From NCBI GenBank assembly GCA_910576535.1, contig CAJTKK010000001.1, positions 310,001 to 374,000 on the forward strand: 64,000 nt of DNA. Reading direction: 5' to 3'. The notes below the pieces were generated by a model. It was not told where the DNA came from, did not search any database, and saw only the letters and a program-made list of their open reading frames with translations. Shown piece after piece: positions 8,978-16,372 of this stretch. How positions within the stretch are numbered: the first letter of the stretch is position 1; the number at the start of each line of letters is the position of its first letter. Both the position numbers and the translations under genes were made by a program. The DNA comes from an uncultured Lachnospiraceae bacterium. GTDB taxonomy: Bacteria; Bacillota; Clostridia; Lachnospirales; Lachnospiraceae.

Positions 8978-9063
8978 ACAAAACCCTCCATTCTTATTAC
9001 CGCCACAGTGCAATGCTGCATTCATAATCTTCTGGCAGAGGACTTTCCTATAAGTCGAAAACA

Positions 9064-9083
9064 GGAGCATCTAATGATGCTCC
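9064..9083 (-). terminator. Terminator after crh
   Basis: GGAGCAT and ATGCTCC enclose a six-base loop just past the crh stop. On the minus strand the stem is followed by TGTTTTC. It separates the whiA-crh transcript from the lipid kinase. Confidence 0.65.
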
Positions 9084-9090
9084 TTGGGTT

Positions 9091-9354
9091 TTAACTTACT
9101 TTTCCTTTTAATAAATATTCTTCAATATCCTCAACTGCCTGCTTCTCATCCCGCCCATCTGCAATAACAGTAATGGTTTCACCGCTGTCAAGCCCTAAGC
9201 TCATCATCCCCATAATGCTTTTCGCATTCACTTTTTTCCCTTCGGACTTGATGTACACCTTGCATTCATGCTTGCTTGCCACTTGCACCAAGACCGCAAC
9301 CGGCCTCGCCTCTAACCCTGACGGCAACTGCACCTGCATACTTTTTTCAATCAT
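9091..9354 (-). CDS. crh: Crh-like HPr family protein (Glu15, Ser46)
   Basis: This 87-residue protein has the HPr fold but differs at the key site. The motif around residue 15 reads SGLEARPVAVLVQ, so the phosphorylatable His15 of HPr is Glu. Ser46 (NAKSIMGMMSLG) is intact. In Bacillus the paralogue Crh has Gln15 and Ser46; it is phosphorylated only by HPr kinase and serves CcpA regulation rather than sugar transport. The position after rapZ and whiA matches the Bacillus rapZ(yvcJ)-whiA-crh order. I infer a regulatory, non-PTS role under the HprK encoded 4 kb away. The ATG at 9354 follows AGGAGG. Confidence 0.88.
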   Translation of the reverse strand: MIEKSMQVQLPSGLEARPVAVLVQVASKHECKVYIKSEGKKVNAKSIMGMMSLGLDSGETITVIADGRDEKQAVEDIEEYLLKGKVS

Positions 9355-9368
9355 AATGTCTCCTCCTT

Positions 9369-10310
9369 TTAATTTCTAAGCCTATCAGCAATTTCACTTA
9401 ATCTTCTCAGTCTATGATTCATCCCTGATTTTCCAACCGTTGGATTTAAGATTTGTCCCAGTTCTTTTAACGTTGCATCTGGATATTCTAATCTTATTTC
9501 AGCCGTTTCTTTTAAGTTATCTGGTAGATTTTGAAATCCATAGCGTTCCCTAATGAGGAGGATATCCTCTATCTGTTTGGATGATGCATTCACTGTTTTG
9601 GTAATATTAGCCGTCTCACAGTTCACCTTCCTGTTAACGGAATTACGCACTTCTTTGACAATCCTATAATTTTCAAAATTCATCAAAGACACATAAGCCC
9701 CCATTAAATTTAAAAGGTCCACAATCCCTGTGCCTTCTTTTAAATATACGACATGATATTTCTTCCTGGCAACAATTTTGGCATCTACCTCAAAGCCTTG
9801 TATCAGCTTTTTTATCTGCTCCGCGCTTTCCTGATGAGTGCATACAAATTCCAGATGGTAGCTTTTCTCAGGATCGCTCATGGAACCTATGCATAAAAAA
9901 GCTCCTCTCAAAAAAGCTCTTTTGCAGCAGGCATTTTTAATGAGTAACGGATTGACTCCCGTTTCTCCCGCTTTCTTCACGCTATCTGTTTTTTCTATCT
10001 TAATAGCCTGAAGTATTTTGTCCACTTCGCTGCTGTCTTTTGTAAGGACAACATATGTATGGCCTTTCTTTTCTTCATGCAGCATCCATGAATCATCCGT
10101 ATCTATATTAAATGTTTTTTTCAATAATGTAAAGCACTTTCTTAGAACTGTCTCATTTTCTGTCTGCAGCCCCAAGCTGATTCCCTCTCCCCCATCCTGT
10201 TCCGCCTTGCCAAGAAAACAAATAATCGCTGCAAGCTCTGCCAGTTGGCAATGCCTGGAAGAACTGACATGGCCTGCCAGTTCTTCTTTTACTTCACTTG
10301 AAAAAGACAT
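9369..10310 (-). CDS. whiA: DNA-binding protein WhiA
   Basis: This 313-residue WhiA has the N-terminal homing-endonuclease-like (LAGLIDADG-type) domain, beginning SFSSEVKEELAGHV and including CCKRAFLRGAFLCIGSMSDP. A C-terminal helix-turn-helix ends LGQILNPTVGKSGMNHRLRRL. WhiA influences chromosome segregation and cell division in Firmicutes and sporulation in Streptomyces. It begins two bases after the rapZ stop and is followed by crh. The yvcK gene that separates rapZ and whiA in Bacillus is absent. Confidence 0.96.
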   Translation of the reverse strand: MSFSSEVKEELAGHVSSSRHCQLAELAAIICFLGKAEQDGGEGISLGLQTENETVLRKCFTLLKKTFNIDTDDSWMLHEEKKGHTYVVLTKDSSEVDKILQAIKIEKTDSVKKAGETGVNPLLIKNACCKRAFLRGAFLCIGSMSDPEKSYHLEFVCTHQESAEQIKKLIQGFEVDAKIVARKKYHVVYLKEGTGIVDLLNLMGAYVSLMNFENYRIVKEVRNSVNRKVNCETANITKTVNASSKQIEDILLIRERYGFQNLPDNLKETAEIRLEYPDATLKELGQILNPTVGKSGMNHRLRRLSEIADRLRN

Positions 10311-10312
10311 AT

Positions 10313-11176
10313 TTATACCCCTTGTCCCACATCTCTATGATATATCTTAAGGCCATAGTTTCCCTGATCTTTCATACGCTTGTACAATTCATTTGCCAAT
10401 GTTACGCTCCTATGCTTTCCTCCCGTGCAGCCGATCCCTATGACTAGCTGGTATTTCCCTTCTTTTACATAATTAGGTATGAGAAAACGTATCATATCCT
10501 CCAGCTTCATCAAAAATTCCCCTGCTTCCGGAAAACTCATCACATATTCCTGAACCCCTTTATCGTTCCCTGTCTTCGGCTTTAGTTCATCAATATAATA
10601 AGGGTTCGGAAGAAAACGCACATCGAATACCAAGTCGGAATCCGCGGGGATGCCATTTTTAAAGCCAAAAGAAAGAATCGTAATCATAAGGCTGTTATAC
10701 TCCTCATTCCTCACAAAAATACGGTCAATCTCCTTTTTCAATTCTCTTGTCAGAAGATTGGAAGTGTCAATGACATAATCCGAATTTTCTTTGATGTCTT
10801 TTAAGATATCCCTTTCCTTGCGTATGCCGTCCTCCACCCTGCCTTCCGGCGAGAGGGGATGGAGCCTCCTGCTTTCTTTATAACGTTTCAAAAGGACATT
10901 ATGGGAGGCATCCATAAAAAGTATTTCATATTTGTATCCGCTGTTTTTCAAATTCTCCAGGATTCTCATCGCCTCTCCAAACGGCTGATCCACCCGGACA
11001 TCCAGCCCCAGGGCGACCTTGCTTATTTCCGATCCGGGAGCGGCAATCAATTCCACGAACTTTTCGATCAAAGGCACCGGCAAATTATCTACGCAGTAGA
11101 ACCCTGTATCTTCCAGCATCTTCAGGGCTGTCCTTTTTCCTCCGCCGCTCATTCCGGTCACCACTACAAATCTCAT
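10313..11176 (-). CDS. rapZ: RNase adapter / nucleotide-binding protein RapZ
   Basis: This 287-residue RapZ/YvcJ family protein has an N-terminal P-loop domain (VTGMSGGGKRTALKMLED), the conserved FYCVDNLPVPLI, and a C-terminal domain with IGIGCTGGKHRSV. In E. coli RapZ controls GlcN6P synthase through small RNAs; in Bacillus YvcJ binds nucleotides and affects competence. The Walker A Lys is followed by Arg and then Thr instead of Ser/Thr directly, which is a small departure from the textbook motif. It is translationally close to whiA and lies downstream of murB. Confidence 0.95.
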   Translation of the reverse strand: MRFVVVTGMSGGGKRTALKMLEDTGFYCVDNLPVPLIEKFVELIAAPGSEISKVALGLDVRVDQPFGEAMRILENLKNSGYKYEILFMDASHNVLLKRYKESRRLHPLSPEGRVEDGIRKERDILKDIKENSDYVIDTSNLLTRELKKEIDRIFVRNEEYNSLMITILSFGFKNGIPADSDLVFDVRFLPNPYYIDELKPKTGNDKGVQEYVMSFPEAGEFLMKLEDMIRFLIPNYVKEGKYQLVIGIGCTGGKHRSVTLANELYKRMKDQGNYGLKIYHRDVGQGV

Positions 11177-11263
11177 TTGCTTTCTGTTCTCCTCCGTATT
11201 TCACTTTTCCGGTTTTATTCACTTTATCAAATCCCTAAAAACCGGCATCCGCATCATGATTCT

Positions 11264-12175
11264 TTAAAAATCTCCTAAGTAAATAACTTCCCGTTCCAGC
11301 ATAACGCCGAATTTTTTCTTTACGCATTGCTGGACTTCCTCAATGACTTCCCGTATATCCGCCGCGGTAGCGCTGCCATCGTTTATAATAAACCCGCAAT
11401 GCTTTTCCGATACTCTGGCTCCTCCTATGCGAAAGCCTCTCAGCCCGGCATCCATAATAAGCTTCCCTGCGTAATATCCCTCCGGCCGCTTGAAAGTACT
11501 TCCTGCGCTGGCATACTCCAACGGCTGCTTTTCCCTTCTTTGCCTTGCCAGCTCTTCCATTCTGCTTTCTATTTCTTCCTTCTTCCCTCTTTTTAAAGCC
11601 AGCACAGTTTCCAAAATGATAAAAGGGCGGTTTTTCATTACGCTTGTACGGTATCCGAATTCCATCGTGTCATTATCCAGCACTAATATTTCACCTTCCC
11701 GGTTCATCACTTCCACAGACTCCACAATCTGCTTCATTTCCCCTCCGTAGGCTCCTGCATTCATGACAATAGCCCCGCCTACCGTCCCCGGTATCCCGGA
11801 AGCAAATTCCATGCCTGTCAGGCTATGTTCTTTTGCTTCCGCCGCCGCCCTGCTAAGGAGCGTTCCGGCAGAAACTTTTACTTTTTCCCCTTCCACCGTC
11901 ACGCTCCCGTTTCCGTCATCCAGCTTTACCACAATACCGGAGTATCCTTTGTCTCCAACCAGAAGATTGCTTCCATTCCCAAGAATAAAATACTTCTGCC
12001 CCGTAGCGTGCAGGTAAGGCACCAACTTTTTTAGCTGCTCTTTCCCGCTTATTCTTATCAGGCACTTAGCCTCCCCTCCTACCCGGAACGTAGTGTGCCT
12101 GCTCATTGGCTCATGAAACAATATGTTTTCCTTTGGTACTATCTTTTCAATATAATCAAATATGGATATGCTCAC
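11264..12175 (-). CDS. murB: UDP-N-acetylmuramate dehydrogenase MurB
   Basis: This 303-residue MurB reduces UDP-GlcNAc-enolpyruvate to UDP-MurNAc with NADPH and FAD in peptidoglycan synthesis. The FAD-binding part holds HTTFRVGGEAKCLIR, GNGSNLLVGDKGYSGIVV and SGIPGTVGGAIVMNAGAYGGE. The catalytic Ser region is YASAGSTFKRPEGYYAGKLI, and the C-terminal Glu lies in the EKHCGFIINDG to LEREVIYLG stretch. The size fits the type IIb MurB of Firmicutes. It sits between glucokinase and rapZ in the same direction. Confidence 0.96.
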   Translation of the reverse strand: MSISIFDYIEKIVPKENILFHEPMSRHTTFRVGGEAKCLIRISGKEQLKKLVPYLHATGQKYFILGNGSNLLVGDKGYSGIVVKLDDGNGSVTVEGEKVKVSAGTLLSRAAAEAKEHSLTGMEFASGIPGTVGGAIVMNAGAYGGEMKQIVESVEVMNREGEILVLDNDTMEFGYRTSVMKNRPFIILETVLALKRGKKEEIESRMEELARQRREKQPLEYASAGSTFKRPEGYYAGKLIMDAGLRGFRIGGARVSEKHCGFIINDGSATAADIREVIEEVQQCVKKKFGVMLEREVIYLGDF

Positions 12176-12224
12176 CTTAGATTCCCTGCCTGTTTTTTAT
12201 TATGGTATGTAAATGGGCAGCAAC

Positions 12225-13169
12225 TTATTCCAATACTAATTTTGCCGCGCCATAAATACCGGCATCATTCCCTAAGGTTGCAAGCGCAAATTTCACATTC
12301 CCGCACCCTTTAAACACGGTTTTATAAAAGTAAGGGCTAATATATTCAAACAGGATCTTTCCAGCCTTAGACACGCCTCCGCCAATTACGATAATCTCAG
12401 GATTAATAATGCTGGCAATCGTCCCCAGCCCCTTGCCAAGGTACTCGCCAAACTGTTCCGCTATCTTAATCGCAAGTTCATCCCCGTCCTTTACTGCATC
12501 AAACACCGCTTTTGCTGAAAGCTCTGCCTCCGGGATATCCCTGAGCACGCTGGAATCACTGCCAGCCTGGAGTTTTCTCTTCGCCAGCCTGACAATCCCT
12601 GTCGCAGAGGCATACTCTTCCAGACACCCGGTATTGCCGCAGCCACAACGTTCCGTCTCATTGTCCTCCACATGCATATGCCCGATTTCCCCCCCTGCGC
12701 CTACTGCGCCGGTAAGCATTTCCCCGTTTACGATAATCCCGCCGCCAACACCGGTTCCCAACGTCACCGCTACCAGGTTCCTGCAGCCTTGCCCGCCGCC
12801 TTTCCACATTTCCCCGAGAGCCGCCACATTGGCGTCATTCCCTGCCTTTACCGGCACATCCAATAATTCGGAAAGAGTATCGCGGATGCTGAAAGTCCCC
12901 CAGCCTAAATTCACTGCGCCGTACACAGTGCCTTCTGCGTCAATGGGACCCGGCGCTCCTAAGCCTACGCCTACAATATCCTTTTTCAGCACGTCTTTTT
13001 CTTCCATTTTCATTTTAATGCTTTCCGCCACATCGGGGAGAATACACTCCCCGCCGTTCTCCGGCCTTGTGGCAATCTCCCATTTATCCAGGAGATTGCC
13101 TTCTATATCAAAAAAACCTAATTTTACCGTGGTTCCGCCCACATCTACGCCAAAAACATATTTGCCCAT
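12225..13169 (-). CDS. glcK: ROK-family glucokinase
   Basis: This 314-residue ROK kinase probably phosphorylates glucose. It shows the ATP-binding FGVDVGGTTVKLG start, GLGAPGPID, the catalytic GNDANVAALGE, ATP site TLGTGVGGG, and the zinc-binding CGCGNTGCLEEYAS motif with its upstream His in EIGHMHV. ROK glucokinases of this length phosphorylate free glucose or glucose-containing disaccharide products. It is 20 bases downstream of hprK, placing glucose entry beside the catabolite-control kinase. Confidence 0.92.
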   Translation of the reverse strand: MGKYVFGVDVGGTTVKLGFFDIEGNLLDKWEIATRPENGGECILPDVAESIKMKMEEKDVLKKDIVGVGLGAPGPIDAEGTVYGAVNLGWGTFSIRDTLSELLDVPVKAGNDANVAALGEMWKGGGQGCRNLVAVTLGTGVGGGIIVNGEMLTGAVGAGGEIGHMHVEDNETERCGCGNTGCLEEYASATGIVRLAKRKLQAGSDSSVLRDIPEAELSAKAVFDAVKDGDELAIKIAEQFGEYLGKGLGTIASIINPEIIVIGGGVSKAGKILFEYISPYFYKTVFKGCGNVKFALATLGNDAGIYGAAKLVLE

Positions 13170-13189
13170 CTTAATCCTCCCATTATTTT

Positions 13190-14131
13190 TTAATCTTCAT
13201 CCTCATCCCTGCGTCTCGCCAAAGAATTCTGTACACGGGTATATAATTCCTGCGCGGCATTATAACCCATTTTTTTCTGGCGGTGATTAACTGCCGCAGA
13301 TTCGCATATAATCGCCAAGTTACGCCCTGGCCTTATAGGAATATTATGGCACACGATTTTATTGCCTAAATATTCCGTGTATTCTTCTTCCAACCCCAAT
13401 CTGTCATATTCCTTATCTTTATCCCAGTCTTCCAACCGGATGACAAGGTCTATATTCTGGGTATCCTTTACACTGGATACACCGAACAAAGTCTTGACAT
13501 CCACAATCCCGATACCCCGCAATTCAATAAAGTGCTTCGTGATATCAGGCGCTGTACCGATCAGGGTATCGTCACTCACTTTCCTGATTTCCACCACGTC
13601 GTCCGTTACAAGACGGTGTCCTCTTTTAATCAGTTCAAGAGCCGCTTCCGACTTACCGATACCGCTCTCGCCCGTTATCAGCACACCCTCACCGTATACA
13701 TCCACCAATACTCCGTGAACGGAGATGCAGGGGGCAAGCTTTACATTCAGCCAGCGGATAATTTCCGCCGTAAATGCGGAAGTCGCCTTCTTCGTCATAA
13801 GAAGAGGAACTTTATTCGCTACCGCCATTTCCAGGAACAGAGGATCCGGCTGCAGTTCCCGGCAGAATACGATCCCCGGTATATCGCAGGATAACAGTTT
13901 TGTATAAATTTCCTTTTTTCTTGCTTCCGGCAGACCCAGCATATACGTGTATTCCACAAAGCCGATAATCTGGATACGGATCGCCTCAAAATGTTCAAAA
14001 TACCCCGCCATCTGCAAAGCAGGCCTGTTAATATCCGGCTGGGTGATTTTCACCTTGGAAATATCCAGTTCCGGTGTCAGATTTTCCAGTTTCATTTTTG
14101 CAATAATGTCCTTCAAACTTACGCTTGCCAT
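13190..14131 (-). CDS. hprK: HPr(Ser) kinase/phosphorylase
   Basis: This 313-residue bifunctional enzyme phosphorylates and dephosphorylates Ser46 of HPr and Crh in response to fructose 1,6-bisphosphate and phosphate. It has the N-terminal HprK domain (PEARKKEIYTKLLSCDIPGIVFCR), the P-loop GESGIGKSEAALELI near residue 155, and the HprK signature region with LRGIGIVDVKTLFG and the C-terminal VCHNIPIRPGRNLA. Its likely Ser46 substrate, Crh, is encoded downstream in the same direction. Confidence 0.97.
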   Translation of the reverse strand: MASVSLKDIIAKMKLENLTPELDISKVKITQPDINRPALQMAGYFEHFEAIRIQIIGFVEYTYMLGLPEARKKEIYTKLLSCDIPGIVFCRELQPDPLFLEMAVANKVPLLMTKKATSAFTAEIIRWLNVKLAPCISVHGVLVDVYGEGVLITGESGIGKSEAALELIKRGHRLVTDDVVEIRKVSDDTLIGTAPDITKHFIELRGIGIVDVKTLFGVSSVKDTQNIDLVIRLEDWDKDKEYDRLGLEEEYTEYLGNKIVCHNIPIRPGRNLAIICESAAVNHRQKKMGYNAAQELYTRVQNSLARRRDEDED

Positions 14132-14387
14132 AAACCTTCTCCTTTTCCCGTGACGTTTTTCGATTTTCTTTATTCAATTTTTCCGTTTATCCTAAGTATA
14201 AATTTTATCATAGAAGCCAGACAAAGGCAACGCGGTTTTCGGTTGAGTTTCCGTAGTTTTATTACCAGTGCAGTTCGGTATTTTCCTGCACGGGATTTGC
14301 CTGATTGGTTCCAGCCCTCTTCCATGCGCCGGGCAGCCTCATATTTCCAAAAGAGAGTCCTTGGCAGTCCGGGGTATCCCATGGCAT

Positions 14388-16253
14388 TCATCCCTCCTGA
14401 TGGAAAAACCGGTAAATCCCTTCCGCAATATGTCTGGGTATTTCCGGCGCCTCCATCAATTTTTCCACATCCGCTTCCTTAATTTCCTCTATGGACTTAA
14501 AATGCCGCATCAAAGCCTTCCTCCTGGAAGGCCCGACCCCCGGGATATCATCCAATACTGACTTCACCTGGCTTTTCCCCCTTAAGGAACGGTGATATTC
14601 AATGGCAAACCTGTGCGCCTCGTCCTGCACCCTCGTAATCAGTTTAAAGCCTTCCGTATTCCGGTCAATAGGAATCTCCTCATTATTAAAATAAAGCCCC
14701 CTCGTCCTATGGTTGTCGTCCTTTACCATACCGCATACCGGAATATCTATATGCAGTTCGTTTAAAACTTCCAGCGCAATATTAACCTGCCCCTTCCCGC
14801 CGTCCATTAAGATCAGGTCAGGGAACTTAGTAAAGCTCCCGAACTCTTTTTCCATCTCTTTCAAGTCCAGTTCTTTCTGCTCTTCCATGCCATGCACAAA
14901 TCTTCTGGTCAGGACTTCCTTCATGCAGGCATAATCGTCCGGCCCCGACACTGTCTTTATCTTAAACTTACGGTAATCGCTCCTTTTTGGCTTCCCCTTC
15001 TCGTAAACTACCATAGAGCCTACATTAGCAAAGCCGCTGATATTGGAAATATCATAGGCTTCCATCCGGTTGATGCTTTCTGCCCCGATTAAAGCCGCAA
15101 TTTCTTTTACGGCGCCAATCGTGCGCCCTTCCTCCCTCTTTATTTTCTCCTTATCCTGGCTTAGTACCAGCGCCGCATTCTTTGCCGCCAGTTCCACCAG
15201 CTTTTCTTTTGTCCCTTTTTTCGGCACACGGATATAAACCCTGCTCCCCTTCCTGGCCGACAGCCATTTTTCCAGGATCTCAATGTCTTCAATCTCTTCC
15301 TGCAGCATCAGCTCTTTGGGAATAAACGGGGTGCCGGCATAAAACTGCTTTACAAAATCCAGCAATACCTGTTCCTTCCCACTTCCCGACACATGCGTCA
15401 TATAAAAATGTTCCCTGCCTATCAACTTTCCGTCCCTGACAAAAAACACTTGCACCACTGCATCATTTTCATCCAAAGCAAGTGCAATGATATCTTTATC
15501 TTCCCCGCCGCTATCGGTAATCTTCTGTTTTTGCGCCACCTGTTTTACGCTATTATGCAAATCCCTGTATTTAATCGCCTCTTCAAATTCCATATTTTCA
15601 GACGCTTCCTGCATCTTCCTTTCCAGATCTTTCAAAATGGGGCTAAAATTCCCGTTCAGAAAATCCAAAGCCTGCCCTACCTGCCCCTTATATTCCTCCT
15701 GGGAAACATAACCCTGGCAAGGTGCGGCGCATTGTTTAATATGGTAATTCAGGCATGGCCTATCTTTCCCCGCCTCCTTCGGAAGGTTTTTATTGCACGT
15801 CCTTAACATATACAGCTTATTGATTAAATCTATGGTATCTTTCACCGATGCCGCGCTGGTAAAAGGCCCGAAATACCGGGAACGGTCTTTTTTCATCTCC
15901 CGGGAAAACAAAATCCGGGGATATTCTTCCCCCACTGTCACTTTTATATAAGGATAAGTCTTATCATCCTTAAGCATCGTATTGTACCGGGGGCTGTATT
16001 CTTTAATCAGATTATTTTCCAGCACCAGCGCCTCTAGTTCCGAATCAGTAATGATATATTCAAACCGGGCAATCTGTTCCACCATCTTATCAATCTGAGG
16101 TCCCCTCCCTACAATTTTCCGGAAATAAGACCTGACGCGGTTATGCAGGTTGACCGCCTTCCCCACATAAATTATGGCGTCCTTCCTATCATGCATAATA
16201 TATACGCCCGGTTTTGCCGGTAATTTTTTCAGTTCCTCATCAAAATCAAACAT
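14388..16253 (-). CDS. uvrC: Excinuclease ABC subunit C
   Basis: This nucleotide excision repair nuclease makes both incisions with UvrB. Domains in order are a GIY-YIG nuclease (KPGVYIMHDRKDAIIYVGKA) at residues 1-100, a Cys cluster region (CLNYHIKQCAAPCQGYVS), a UVR segment that contacts UvrB (ENMEFEEAIKYRD), an RNase H-like nuclease (MEAYDISNISGFANVGSMVV, LILMDGGKGQVN) and C-terminal helix-hairpin-helix motifs (LDDIPGVGPSRRKALMRHF). The ATG at 16253 has a CAGGGAGAAA site and matches family N-termini (621 residues); an in-frame start at 16307 would add 18 unlikely residues. Confidence 0.96.
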   Translation of the reverse strand: MFDFDEELKKLPAKPGVYIMHDRKDAIIYVGKAVNLHNRVRSYFRKIVGRGPQIDKMVEQIARFEYIITDSELEALVLENNLIKEYSPRYNTMLKDDKTYPYIKVTVGEEYPRILFSREMKKDRSRYFGPFTSAASVKDTIDLINKLYMLRTCNKNLPKEAGKDRPCLNYHIKQCAAPCQGYVSQEEYKGQVGQALDFLNGNFSPILKDLERKMQEASENMEFEEAIKYRDLHNSVKQVAQKQKITDSGGEDKDIIALALDENDAVVQVFFVRDGKLIGREHFYMTHVSGSGKEQVLLDFVKQFYAGTPFIPKELMLQEEIEDIEILEKWLSARKGSRVYIRVPKKGTKEKLVELAAKNAALVLSQDKEKIKREEGRTIGAVKEIAALIGAESINRMEAYDISNISGFANVGSMVVYEKGKPKRSDYRKFKIKTVSGPDDYACMKEVLTRRFVHGMEEQKELDLKEMEKEFGSFTKFPDLILMDGGKGQVNIALEVLNELHIDIPVCGMVKDDNHRTRGLYFNNEEIPIDRNTEGFKLITRVQDEAHRFAIEYHRSLRGKSQVKSVLDDIPGVGPSRRKALMRHFKSIEEIKEADVEKLMEAPEIPRHIAEGIYRFFHQEG

Positions 16254-16305
16254 TTTCTCCCTGCCCCGCAATCTTCTAATATGCAAAAAAGCTCCAATAT
16301 ACAGC

Positions 16306-16334
16306 AAGGAATGCCCGGCACGCGGTCATTCCTT
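16306..16334 (-). terminator. Hairpin between ftsH and uvrC
   Basis: AAGGAATG and CATTCCTT form an 8-bp stem with a 13-base GC-rich loop, 39 bases after the ftsH stop. No clear T-run follows on the minus strand, so it may be a weak terminator or an mRNA-stabilising element. Confidence 0.4.
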
Positions 16335-16372
16335 ACCTATATCAGAGCCTTTTCCCATCACTTCCCCGTCTT

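Noticed and set aside
12409..13290. 293-residue plus-strand open frame
   Set aside because: It is the antisense shadow of the ROK glucokinase gene, Pro/Ser-rich with no ribosome site.
14170..14391. 73-residue minus-strand frame overlapping the uvrC stop as ATGA
   Set aside because: The overlap is suggestive, but there is no family resemblance and the composition is ordinary; not supported as a gene.
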